64,000 nucleotides of DNA from the NCBI RefSeq assembly GCF_019090095.1, contig NZ_JAGQFP010000003.1:286556-350555 (forward strand), given 5' to 3'. Below, piece after piece: positions 47,383 through 56,044 of this stretch. The stretch's first letter is position 1. Each line of letters starts with the position of its first letter. The position numbers and the translations under genes are program-made. A model generated the notes under the pieces. It had not been told where the DNA came from and made no database searches. It saw only the letters and a list, made by a program, of their open reading frames with translations. This DNA comes from Stutzerimonas stutzeri (GTDB taxonomy: Bacteria; Pseudomonadota; Gammaproteobacteria; Pseudomonadales; Pseudomonadaceae).

Positions 47383-49200
47383 TTAAGCTTCGATCTCGAT
47401 CAGCAGATCACCCGGCGTTACCCGGTCACCCTTGGCCACGTGCACGGCCTTCACCTTGCCGGCAATCGGCGCCTGGATCTCGGTCTCCATCTTCATCGCT
47501 TCGCTGATCAGTACCGGCTGTCCGGCCTTGACCACATCGCCTTCCTTGACCAGCACATCCACCACGTTGCCCGGCATGCTGGTGCTGACATCGCCCGGGC
47601 CGCTGGCCTGCTTGCGCTGCCCGCCGCTGCCGCCGCCGACGAAGTTGTTCAGCGGTTCGAACACCACCTCTTCCGGCATGCCATCGATGGAGAGGAAGAA
47701 GTGCCGCTTGCCTTCGCCCTTGACGCCGACGCCGGTGATGTCGACCCGGTAGGTCTCGCCGTGCACGTCAATGACGAACTCGGTCGGTACACCTTCGCCA
47801 CTGGCGGCGCTCGCCGCGGTGCCGTCGGGGATCGGCAGCAGCACCTCGGGTTGCAAGGTGCCGGCCTCGCGCTCCTCGAGGAACTTGCGACCGATATCCG
47901 GGAACATCGCGTAGGTCAGTACGTCCTCTTCGCTGTGGGCCAACGCGCCGATCTCCTGGCGCAGCTTGTCCAGTTCCGGCTTGATCAGGTCGGCCGGACG
48001 AACTTCGATAATTTCTTCTCCGCCGATGGCCTGGCGCTGCAGCTTGGCATCGATGTTGCCGGGTGCCTTGCCGTAGCGGCCCTGCAGATAGAGCTTCACT
48101 TCGTTGGTGATGGTCTTGTAGCGCTCACCGGCAAGCACGTTGAAGAACGCCTGGGTGCCGACGATCTGCGAGGTCGGGGTCACCAAGGGCGGGTAGCCCA
48201 GGTCCTTGCGCACGCGCGGGATCTCGGCGAGTACTTCATCCATGCGGTTGAGCGCGCCCTGTTCCTTGAGCTGGTTGGCGAGGTTGGAAATCATCCCGCC
48301 CGGCACCTGGTTGACCTGCACGCGGGTATCGACGCCGGTGAAGTCGCTTTCGAACTGGTGATACTTCTTGCGCACCGCGTAGAAATACAGGCCGATTTCC
48401 TGGATCAGCTCCAAGTCCAGACCGGTGTCGTACGGCGTGCCGCGCAGCGCGGCGACCATCGACTCGGTGCCCGGGTGGCTGGTGCCCCAGGCCATGGAGG
48501 AGATCGCGGTGTCGATGTGGTCGGCACCGTTCTCGATCGCCTTGAGCTGACACATGCTGGCCACGCCGGCGGTGTCGTGCGAGTGAATGAACACCGGCAG
48601 GTCGATCTCGGCTTTCAGTGCGCGGACCAGGTCGCCGGTGGCGAACGGCGTCAGCAGACCGGCCATGTCCTTGATCGCGATGGAATCGACGCCCATGTCG
48701 CGCATCGCCCGGCCTTGCTCGACGAACAGCTCGACGGTGTGCACCGGGCTGGTGGTGTAGGCGATGGTGCCCTGGGCATGCTTGCCGGTCTTCTTCACGG
48801 CCTTGATGGCGGTTTCCAGGTTACGCACATCGTTCATCGCATCGAAGATGCGGAACACGTCGATGCCGTTTTCCGCCGCCTTGGCGCAGAAGGCCTCGAC
48901 CACGTCGTCGGCGTAATGCCGGTAACCGAGCAGGTTCTGCCCGCGCAGCAGCATTTGCAGACGCGTGTTGGGCAGCGCCGCCTTGAGCTGGCGCAGGCGC
49001 TCCCAGGGGTCTTCCTTGAGGAAGCGCACGCAGGCGTCGAACGTCGCGCCGCCCCAGACTTCCAGCGACCAGTAGCCGACGCGGTCGAGCTTGTCGCAGA
49101 TCGGCAGCATGTCTTCGGTGCGCATGCGGGTGGCGATCAGCGACTGGTGGGCATCACGCAGGATGGTGTCAGTAACGGTGATTTTCTTCTGAGCAGTCAT
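47383..49200 (-). CDS. pycB: Pyruvate carboxylase subunit B (biotin-carrying carboxyltransferase)
   Basis: 605 residues. Starts MTAQKKITVTDTILRDAHQS, a carboxyltransferase barrel (HMC-lyase-like), and ends with a biotinyl domain whose lysine is in SEAMKMETEI (about residue 570). It makes oxaloacetate from pyruvate together with the biotin carboxylase encoded upstream. Similar to oxaloacetate decarboxylase alpha subunit, but the partner and the pycR neighbour indicate pyruvate carboxylase. The terminator is directly downstream. The gap to pycA is 10 bases. Confidence 0.94.
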   Translation of the reverse strand: MTAQKKITVTDTILRDAHQSLIATRMRTEDMLPICDKLDRVGYWSLEVWGGATFDACVRFLKEDPWERLRQLKAALPNTRLQMLLRGQNLLGYRHYADDVVEAFCAKAAENGIDVFRIFDAMNDVRNLETAIKAVKKTGKHAQGTIAYTTSPVHTVELFVEQGRAMRDMGVDSIAIKDMAGLLTPFATGDLVRALKAEIDLPVFIHSHDTAGVASMCQLKAIENGADHIDTAISSMAWGTSHPGTESMVAALRGTPYDTGLDLELIQEIGLYFYAVRKKYHQFESDFTGVDTRVQVNQVPGGMISNLANQLKEQGALNRMDEVLAEIPRVRKDLGYPPLVTPTSQIVGTQAFFNVLAGERYKTITNEVKLYLQGRYGKAPGNIDAKLQRQAIGGEEIIEVRPADLIKPELDKLRQEIGALAHSEEDVLTYAMFPDIGRKFLEEREAGTLQPEVLLPIPDGTAASAASGEGVPTEFVIDVHGETYRVDITGVGVKGEGKRHFFLSIDGMPEEVVFEPLNNFVGGGSGGQRKQASGPGDVSTSMPGNVVDVLVKEGDVVKAGQPVLISEAMKMETEIQAPIAGKVKAVHVAKGDRVTPGDLLIEIEA

Positions 49201-49210
49201 GGTTCGTTCC

Positions 49211-50626
49211 TCACAGGCCTGCGTGGGCGGCGATGGCGGCAGCGATGGCCAGGGCCAGTTCGCCCGGCTTGCGTTTGATCGAGTAGTTCAGCAGTTCCGG
49301 ATGGTTATCGACGAAGCTGGTGTTGAACTGTCCGCTGCGGAAATCCGGGTTTTCGAGAATCTTCTGGTAGTAGCTGGCCGTGGTCTTCACGCCCTGTACG
49401 CGCATGTCGTCCAGCGCGCGCGAGCCACGCGCCAGCGCCTCTTCCCAGGTCAGCGCCCAGACGATGAGCTTCAGGCACATGGAGTCGTAGTACGGCGGGA
49501 TGGTGTAGCCGGTATAGATCGCCGTGTCGGTGCGCACGCCGGGGCCGCCGGGCGCGTAGTAGCGGGTGATCTTGCCGAAGCAGGGCAGGAAGTTGTTGCG
49601 CGGCTCTTCGGCGTTGATGCGGAACTGCAGGGCGAAGCCACGGTACTGGATGTCTTCCTGCTTGACCGAGAGCGGCAGGCCGGAGGCGATGCGAATCTGC
49701 TCACGGACGATGTCGATGCCGGTGATTTCCTCGGTGATGGTGTGTTCCACCTGCACGCGAGTGTTCATCTCCATGAAATACACCTCGCCATCGGCGAGCA
49801 GGAACTCGACGGTGCCGGCGTTCTCGTAGCCCACTGCTTTGGCCGCGCGCACCGCCAGGTCGCCGATGTAGGCGCGCTGCTCGGGGGTCAGCTGCGGGCT
49901 GGGGGCGATCTCGATGAGCTTCTGGTTGCGCCGCTGGATCGAGCAGTCGCGCTCGAACAGATGCACGGTGTTGCCGAAGGAGTCGGCCAACACCTGGGCC
50001 TCGATGTGCTTCGGCTCGACGATGCATTTTTCGAGGAACACGTCGGCCGAACCAAAGGCCTTGGTCGCCTCGGAGATGACGCGCGGATAAGCTTGCGCCA
50101 GCTCTTCGCGCGAATTGCAGCGGCGAATACCGCGACCGCCGCCACCGGAGGTCGCCTTGAGCATGACCGGATAGCCGATGCGCTCGGCCTCGGCCAAGGC
50201 TTCGTCGACATCCGCCACGTTGCCTTCGGTGCCGGGCGTGACCGGTACGCCGGCCTTGATCATGCTGCGCCGCGCCTCGGTCTTGTCGCCCATGCGGCGA
50301 ATCACTTCGGCGCTGGGGCCGACGAACTTGATGCCGCGCTCGGCGCAGATTTCCGCCAGCTCGGCATTTTCGGAAAGGAAACCATAGCCCGGGTGCAATG
50401 CATCGCAGCCGGTTTCCACGGCCAGATTGACCAGCTTGCGTGGGTTCAGGTAGCCGGCCAACGGGTCCTCGCCGATGAAGTGCGCCTCATCGGCGCGCTT
50501 GACGTGCAGCGCATGGCGGTCGGGCTCGGCGAATACCGCCACCGAGCGAACGCCCATCTCGGCGCAGGCCCGCACGATGCGGACGGCGATTTCACCGCGG
50601 TTGGCGATCAGCAGCTTCTTGATCAC
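49211..50626 (-). CDS. pycA: Pyruvate carboxylase subunit A (biotin carboxylase)
   Basis: 471 residues. ATP-grasp biotin carboxylase starting MIKKLLIANRGEIAVRIVRA, with the ATP loop KATSGGGGRGIRR, the bicarbonate/biotin region EMNTRVQVEHTITEEI and LQFRINAEEP. It carboxylates biotin with bicarbonate. Similar to AccC, but the operon with pycB and the divergent LysR gene fit the two-subunit pyruvate carboxylase of Pseudomonas. First gene of the operon. Confidence 0.93.
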   Translation of the reverse strand: MIKKLLIANRGEIAVRIVRACAEMGVRSVAVFAEPDRHALHVKRADEAHFIGEDPLAGYLNPRKLVNLAVETGCDALHPGYGFLSENAELAEICAERGIKFVGPSAEVIRRMGDKTEARRSMIKAGVPVTPGTEGNVADVDEALAEAERIGYPVMLKATSGGGGRGIRRCNSREELAQAYPRVISEATKAFGSADVFLEKCIVEPKHIEAQVLADSFGNTVHLFERDCSIQRRNQKLIEIAPSPQLTPEQRAYIGDLAVRAAKAVGYENAGTVEFLLADGEVYFMEMNTRVQVEHTITEEITGIDIVREQIRIASGLPLSVKQEDIQYRGFALQFRINAEEPRNNFLPCFGKITRYYAPGGPGVRTDTAIYTGYTIPPYYDSMCLKLIVWALTWEEALARGSRALDDMRVQGVKTTASYYQKILENPDFRSGQFNTSFVDNHPELLNYSIKRKPGELALAIAAAIAAHAGL

Positions 50627-50750
50627 GCTGTCTTCCCTCGGATCAGTGAGCAGATGGCCCAGTGGGCCGTGTGATACCGCCTTCAGGCGATGCGTTTTAC
50701 CCTACTCCGCAAGCATCGATTAACGAAAATGAATAATTGTTTGGTTGCGC

Positions 50751-50766
50751 ATAAACTATGACTTAT
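50751..50766. promoter_or_regulatory. Possible LysR-type regulator site between pycA and pycR
   Basis: ATAA-ACTATGAC-TTAT, a short dyad in an AT-rich part of the 193-base divergent region. LysR regulators often bind such dyads. The spacing is not the exact T-N11-A, so this is tentative. Confidence 0.3.
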
Positions 50767-50819
50767 AGGTGAGCAGCAACCGCGCTAGCTCACTGCATCG
50801 CGCCGAGCCGGAGTAGCCC

Positions 50820-51767
50820 ATGCGAAAGTCCCTGATGCGAATGACATTGCGCCAGCTGCGCGTGTTCCGGGCAGTCTGCGACAACCATTCCTACAGTCGC
50901 GCAGCCGAAGAGATGGCCCTGACCCAGCCTGCGGTGAGCCTGCAGATCCGTCAGCTGGAAGAGCTGCTCGGGCAACCGTTGTTCGAATACACCGGCAAGA
51001 AGCTCTACCTCACCGATGCGGCCGAGGCGCTCAAACGCACCAGCGAGGACATTTTCGGCAGGCTGGAAAGCCTCGACATGCAGCTGTCCACCTTGCAGGG
51101 GTCATTGCAGGGCCAGCTGAAGCTCGCGGTCGAGTCGAGTGCCAAGTATTTCGTCCCACACCTGTTTGCCCTGTTTCGCGACCAGCATCCGGAAGTCAGC
51201 CTGCAACTGGTAGTAGTCAATCACGCCCAGGCGATTCACCGGCTCAATGCCAACCGCGACGACCTGTTGCTGATCTCACAGGTGCCTGCGGACATGGATC
51301 TGGAATTCCTGCCCTTCCTCGACAACGCCATCGTCGCCGTCGCACCGCCCGATCATCCACTGTGCCAGCGCGAGTCACTGCTGCTGCAGGACCTGACCGC
51401 GTGGCCGCTGCTGATTCGCGAGCAGGGCTCCGGTACCCGCCGCGCGGCCGAGCAGTACTGCAATCAGAAGCGCGCGCACTTTGCCCAGACGCTCGAGCTG
51501 GGTTCGATGGAAGCCCAGCGCGAAGCCGTGCTGGCCGGGCTGGGGCTGGCGCTTCTGCCCCGCCACGCCGTGCTGCGCGAGTTGAAAAGCGGGGCGCTGA
51601 TCGAACTGCCGGTCGAGGAATTGCCTCTGATGCGTAGCTGGTGCCTGGTCCACCCGCGCGGGAAATACCTGTCACCGGTGGCGCAGACCTTCTTCGCCTT
51701 CGCCCGCGCCGAACGCCAGCGAATCAACGCGCTGGAGCGCCGTTTCAGCGGAGCCGAGCATTCCTAA
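50820..51767 (+). CDS. pycR: LysR family regulator of pyruvate carboxylase
   Basis: 315 residues. N-terminal winged helix (LRQLRVFRAVCDNHSYSRAA, TQPAVSLQIRQLEELLGQPL) and a C-terminal effector domain with LIREQGSGTRRAAEQYCN. Divergent from pycAB, the arrangement of PycR in P. aeruginosa (PA5437). It resembles CbbR/CysB-type LysR proteins; the ligand is unknown. GGAG stands 7 bases before the first ATG; in-frame ATGs at 50835 and 50841 are possible. Confidence 0.88.
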   Translation: MRKSLMRMTLRQLRVFRAVCDNHSYSRAAEEMALTQPAVSLQIRQLEELLGQPLFEYTGKKLYLTDAAEALKRTSEDIFGRLESLDMQLSTLQGSLQGQLKLAVESSAKYFVPHLFALFRDQHPEVSLQLVVVNHAQAIHRLNANRDDLLLISQVPADMDLEFLPFLDNAIVAVAPPDHPLCQRESLLLQDLTAWPLLIREQGSGTRRAAEQYCNQKRAHFAQTLELGSMEAQREAVLAGLGLALLPRHAVLRELKSGALIELPVEELPLMRSWCLVHPRGKYLSPVAQTFFAFARAERQRINALERRFSGAEHS

Positions 51768-51905
51768 TAAGGGCAGCTGGGCATAAAAGCCCGCACCAGC
51801 TTCGTCGGAACATGAGTATCCGACGGCGGGCGGGCCATCGACAGCGACCGAAGCGGATCTTCGCAAGGCGCGCCGACCGCTGCCCCGTCGCGCTTAACTG
51901 CCTCG

Positions 51906-52100
51906 CTAGCGGCATTCCGCCGAAGGCGAGAGCAGCGGGCTCACCACCATCAGATCGGGAAACTCCATCAGTTGCGCATGCAGTTGACGCTGCTCGTCGT
52001 AGCTCTCGATCGCGCGGCGGAAGCGCATGCGGCGTTCGTCCTGCTGCTTGCGGCGGGCACGGGCATCGAGGTTGGCGGTGGTATCGCGCTGCTGGGCCAT
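51906..52100 (-). CDS. Small charged protein of unknown function
   Basis: 64 residues, very rich in Arg, Gln and Asp in its first half (ARARRKQQDERRMRFRRAIE) and helical, with a hydrophobic C-terminal part (LMEFPDLMVVSPLL). It resembles small Pseudomonas proteins listed as the PA3496 family, but I cannot confirm this. It lies on the same strand as hexR, 109 bases downstream of it. A GGAGACC site precedes the ATG. Confidence 0.55.
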   Translation of the reverse strand: MAQQRDTTANLDARARRKQQDERRMRFRRAIESYDEQRQLHAQLMEFPDLMVVSPLLSPSAECR

Positions 52101-52209
52101 GCTGGTCTCCCGAGAAAGGTACTGGGAGGCTCAGCATCGGCGCGGTGAATGACGTTATGAGGACAGCCTGATGACGCTGCGATGACGTCGCCGGTTGCCC
52201 GAGCGGGGC

Positions 52210-53076
52210 TCAGTCGTCGTGCGGCTTCACTGACTTGGGCGACAGGCGCAGGCTGCGCAGACTGCGCTTGACGCTCTTCAGGTGATTGACCAGGGTCGGC
52301 CCGCGCGCCATGGCCACGCCCATCGCCAACACGTCGATCACCACCAGATGGGCGATGCGCGATGTGAGCGGGGTATAGATCTCGGTGTCTTCCTGAACGT
52401 CGATCGCCAGGTTGATGGTGGCCAGGTCCGCCAGCGGGGTCTGGCTCGGGCACAGCGTGATCAAGGTCGCTCCGGACTCACGCACGACATTGGCGGTAAT
52501 CAACAGGTCCTTGGAGCGCCCCGACTGGGAAATGCAGATCGCCACGTCGGTCGGCTTGAGCGTCACAGCGGACATCGCCTGCATATGCGGATCCGAATAG
52601 GCCGCGGCGCTGAGCAACAGACGAAAGAATTTGTGCTGGGCATCGGTGGCGACCGCGCCGGACGCGCCGAAACCGTAGAACTCGACACGCTCGGCCACCG
52701 CCATGGCGGCCACGGCACGCTCTAGCGCGTCGGAGTCGAGCTTTTCGCGCACCTCCATCAGCGTGTGCAGCGTGGTATCGAAGATCTTCAGTGCGAAATC
52801 GGTAACCGAGTCGCTCTCACTGATGGCGAACTGACCGAAGCTGGCCCCGGCGGCAAGGCTCTGCGCCAGTTTCAGCTTGAGGTCCTGAAACCCCAGGCAA
52901 CCAATGGCGCGACAGAAGCGCACGATGGTTGGCTCGCTGACACCCACCACATGGGCCAGATCGGCCATGGAACTGTGCATTACCGCTGCCGGATCGAGGA
53001 GCACATGGTCGGCCACCTTCAGTTCCGACTTGCGTAGCGAACTTCTCGATTGGGCGATGTGTTGCAGCAGGTTCAC
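52210..53076 (-). CDS. hexR: RpiR family regulator HexR
   Basis: 288 residues. N-terminal RpiR helix-turn-helix (ADLAHVVGVSEPTIVRFCRAIG) and a C-terminal SIS sugar-phosphate domain (YGFGASGAVATDAQHKFFRL, ISQSGRSKDLLITA). In pseudomonads HexR represses glucose-catabolism genes and releases DNA when it binds 2-keto-3-deoxy-6-phosphogluconate. Divergent from zwf, with an operator between them. P. aeruginosa has a HexR paralogue in this place (PA5438), so this could be that paralogue. Confidence 0.9.
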   Translation of the reverse strand: MNLLQHIAQSRSSLRKSELKVADHVLLDPAAVMHSSMADLAHVVGVSEPTIVRFCRAIGCLGFQDLKLKLAQSLAAGASFGQFAISESDSVTDFALKIFDTTLHTLMEVREKLDSDALERAVAAMAVAERVEFYGFGASGAVATDAQHKFFRLLLSAAAYSDPHMQAMSAVTLKPTDVAICISQSGRSKDLLITANVVRESGATLITLCPSQTPLADLATINLAIDVQEDTEIYTPLTSRIAHLVVIDVLAMGVAMARGPTLVNHLKSVKRSLRSLRLSPKSVKPHDD

Positions 53077-53168
53077 GTTCCAGACTCGCTATGATCAATA
53101 CCAGGCAAGAAGGAGCGAAACGGCGCGGTGCGCGCGTATCTGATCTTGCCGGCTGGCTGTAGTGGGCT

Positions 53169-53183
53169 TGTAGTTATACTACA
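53169..53183. promoter_or_regulatory. HexR operator between hexR and zwf
   Basis: TGTAGT-TAT-ACTACA, a perfect inverted repeat matching the known gammaproteobacterial HexR consensus (TGTARTWWWAYTACA type). It includes TATACT, a possible -10 box of the zwf promoter, so binding would block transcription. It is 93 bases from the hexR start and 243 from the zwf start. Confidence 0.82.
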
Positions 53184-53425
53184 TGCCCCCGGCATCGCCC
53201 ACCCAGACCGGCGAAAAACTGCCTGGACAGACAAGACGGCGCTGGAAACAGCCTCAAATGCGGGCTACGGCAGCGAATGTCGCGTTTCCGGCTGCTTCGA
53301 GCACGCAACCTCGTCTCGGCCGGCCGTCCGTGACGACTCCGCTGGTCGCTGGGCGCTGCCTTGCCTGCTCGCTTAGGTTGATCCACGGTCATATTGTGTC
53401 TGTCCCCATCTCTAGGAGTGACGCT

Positions 53426-54868
53426 GTGTCCATTTCCTGCGACATGCTGGTTTTCGGTGGTACCGGCGACCTGGCGCTACACAAACTCATCCCTGCGCTT
53501 TATCACCTGCATCGAGAAAAACGCCTGCACGATGACGTGCGCATCCTGGCGATCTCCCGGCAGGACATCGACCGCAACGCCTATCTGAGCCTGGCCGAGC
53601 GCCATTGCCGCGCGGAAGTCGCGCGCGTCGATTTCGAGGCCGACACCTGGACAAGCTTCAGTCGGCGGCTCGATTACTATGCGATGGATGCCTCCCAGCG
53701 CGGCGAGTTCGCCGGCTTGGCGCACTACCTGGGCCAGCCCGAAGGGCGCGTGCGGGTGCATTACCTGGCCACCGCGCCGCGCCTGTTCGAACCCATCGCC
53801 TCCAACCTGGAGAGCGTAGGCCTTGCCGGCGAAAACGCACGCATCGTGCTGGAGAAACCCATCGGCCACTCGCTGGACTCGGCACTGGCGATCAACGAGG
53901 CGATCGGGGCCGTGTTTCCCGAATCGCGGATCTACCGGATCGACCACTACCTGGGCAAGGAAACCGTGCAGAACCTCATGGCGCTGCGCTTCGCCAATGC
54001 CCTGTTCGAGCCCATCTGGCGCAGCGGCCAGATCGACCATGTGCAGATCACCGTCGCCGAAACCCTGGGCGTCGAGAACCGCGGCAGCTACTACGACCAC
54101 GCCGGCGCCATGCGTGACATGCTGCAGAACCATTTGCTGCAGCTGCTATGCCTGGTAGCGATGGAAGCACCGGTGCGGTTCGATGCCAAATCGATACGCG
54201 GCGAGAAGGTGAAGATCCTCGAAGCGCTCAAGCCCATCACCGGCAGTGACGTGCAGGACAAGACCGTGCGAGGGCAATACGGCGCCGGGCGCATCGGCGG
54301 CCACGACGTGCAGGCCTACTACTTCGAAAATGATGTCGACAACGACAGCGACACCGAAACCTTCGTCGCGGTGAAGGCAGAGATCGACAACTGGCGCTGG
54401 GCCGGCGTGCCCTTCTACCTGCGCACCGGCAAGCGCATGGCCCGCAAGCGCTCGGAGATCATCATCACCTTCAAGCAGGTGCCGCACATGCTGTTCACCA
54501 AGGGCGAGGTCAACCGCCTGGTGATCAGCCTGCAACCGGAAGAAAGCATCAGCCTGCAGTTGATGGCCAAAGCGCCCGGCAAGGGCATGCAGCTGGAGCC
54601 CGTCGAGCTGGACCTGAACCTGGCCAAGGCATTCAGCAGCAGCCGTCGCTGGGAAGCCTACGAGCGCCTGCTGCTGGATGTCATCGAAGGCGACTCGACG
54701 CTGTTCATGCGGCGCGACGAGGTGGAAGCGGCCTGGAACTGGGTCGACCCGATCCTGCGCGGCTGGCAAAGCCACTACCGCAAACCGAGGCCCTATCCAG
54801 CGGGCACCGACGGCCCGGAACAGGCTCATCAGCTGATCGAGCACCAGGGCCGCCAGTGGTGGCGCTGA
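53426..54868 (+). CDS. zwf: Glucose-6-phosphate dehydrogenase
   Basis: 480 residues. NADP-dependent first step of the Entner-Doudoroff and pentose-phosphate routes. Motifs: FGGTGDLALHKLIPALYHL at the N-terminus, active-site RIDHYLGKETVQNL near residue 170 and the C-terminal YERLLLDVIEGDSTLF. The GTG start at 53426 has AGGAG 8 bases upstream; upstream in-frame codons lie in the regulatory region. No pgl or edd gene follows, so this is the stand-alone zwf locus (as PA5439). Confidence 0.95.
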   Translation: MSISCDMLVFGGTGDLALHKLIPALYHLHREKRLHDDVRILAISRQDIDRNAYLSLAERHCRAEVARVDFEADTWTSFSRRLDYYAMDASQRGEFAGLAHYLGQPEGRVRVHYLATAPRLFEPIASNLESVGLAGENARIVLEKPIGHSLDSALAINEAIGAVFPESRIYRIDHYLGKETVQNLMALRFANALFEPIWRSGQIDHVQITVAETLGVENRGSYYDHAGAMRDMLQNHLLQLLCLVAMEAPVRFDAKSIRGEKVKILEALKPITGSDVQDKTVRGQYGAGRIGGHDVQAYYFENDVDNDSDTETFVAVKAEIDNWRWAGVPFYLRTGKRMARKRSEIIITFKQVPHMLFTKGEVNRLVISLQPEESISLQLMAKAPGKGMQLEPVELDLNLAKAFSSSRRWEAYERLLLDVIEGDSTLFMRRDEVEAAWNWVDPILRGWQSHYRKPRPYPAGTDGPEQAHQLIEHQGRQWWR

Positions 54869-55465
54869 GCCCTGCGCGCTGCGCCGCCCGCGATGCTTCC
54901 AGCGGGCGGTGCAGAGCGGCTTGCGGCCTGTCCGAACAACTAGGGCAGCAGTCGCTCGACAACTATGCCGAGCAACTATCCCAGCGGCGGATAATCAACT
55001 CGCCACAAAAATTTCATTGAATGCGACGACGCCGACAATTCTCGCCGAATATGTAGACGCTGCACGCCGCCGATATGTTCCCTCGCTCACGCTAGTTCAT
55101 GCGCCATATCTCGCACCTCGCCCGGTCTAACTTTCGTTAGTTATGCGCCAGTTGACCCGGCCGCCCGGCGGGGCCGTTCAGGCGACCGACCAAGACCTCT
55201 ACAACCCTTGATTTTACTGGGCCGCAGCCCGTTCCTGCAGCATCTTGCGAGCGCCGCGCGACACCGCCGGCGCCTCGTCGTGAATCGCCGTGATGGGCGC
55301 GCCGAACTTACCGGTGATATGCGCGAGAATATGCCCCGGCATTTCCGGCCTATCTAACAGGAATCGCACAAAGTTCAGATCACGCGATAAGCGGCCAACT
55401 TCGCCGATATCGCCGTTCATTCAGGCAAGATGATCGGCACGTCGGGTTGAGATTAAATTTTTGAT
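54869..55465. other. 597-base stretch between zwf and ectA, no firmly supported gene
   Basis: It starts with a strong hairpin at 54879-54914 (CCGCCCGC pairing with GCGGGCGG) that has no T-run. The rest is less GC-rich than the neighbours. A 68-codon reverse frame at 55214-55420 (MNGDIGEVGRLSRDLNFV) lacks a recognisable family. Near 55447-55490 is a possible sigma-70 promoter of the ectoine cluster (TTGAGA, 18 bases, TATCCT), which would put the transcript start after the GTG proposed for ectA. Confidence 0.45.
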
Positions 55466-56044
55466 GTGTTTATCCTAATAAAGGATTCAATCAACAACCC
55501 CAAAGGATTTGTTTTGAGTGTTCCTACCGTAACGCTCCGTCGCCCAACCGACGGCGACGGTTCCGCCCTCCATGAGCTGGTAGCACGCTGCCAACCTCTG
55601 GATACCAACTCGGTGTACTGCAACCTCCTGCAGTGTTCCGATTTCGCCGACACCTCCATCGCGGCCGAGAACGCAAACGGCCAGCTGGTAGGTTTCATTT
55701 CCGGTTATTGCCCTCCCGCTCGCCCCGACACGCTATTCGTCTGGCAAGTCGCGGTAGACGCTTCGATGCGCGGCCAAGGTCTGGCCCTGCGCATGCTGAT
55801 GGCACTGGTCACTCGGGTCGCCAGAGAACAGGGCATCCGTCACCTGGAAACGACCATCTCGCCTGACAACGGCGCCTCGCAGGCGTTGTTCAAGAAGGCC
55901 TTCGCTCAGCTGGAGACCGACTACAGCACCCGCACGCTGTTTTCTCGGGCCAAGCACTTCGCCGGGCAACACGAAGACGAAGAGCTTTATCGGGCGGGTC
56001 CGTTCGACGCCACCGACTCCAGACAACGAATCAAAGGAAACCCT
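55466..56044 (+). CDS. ectA: L-2,4-diaminobutyrate acetyltransferase EctA, no stop codon before ectB
   Basis: 193 codons. First ectoine step: acetylates L-2,4-diaminobutyrate. The GNAT core is intact: LRRPTDGDGSALHELVARCQ, LDTNSVYCNLLQCSDFADT, LFVWQVAVDASMRGQGLALR (acetyl-CoA loop) and LETTISPDNGASQALFKKAF. Two oddities. First, there is no stop codon: the frame continues straight into ectB. Second, the start is unclear: GTG at 55466 includes the family-like INNPKG segment but has no good ribosome site, while TTG at 55514 has AAAGGA 8 bases upstream but omits it. Could be a functional fusion, a point-mutated stop or a sequencing error. Confidence 0.85.

Noticed and set aside
47440..49278. 612-codon plus-strand frame opposite pycB
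   Set aside because: pycB on the other strand has the biotin lysine and the carboxyltransferase motifs; this frame shows no family pattern.
55214..55420. 68-codon minus-strand frame before ectA
   Set aside because: Possible but unsupported: no recognised family; noted only in the intergenic entry.
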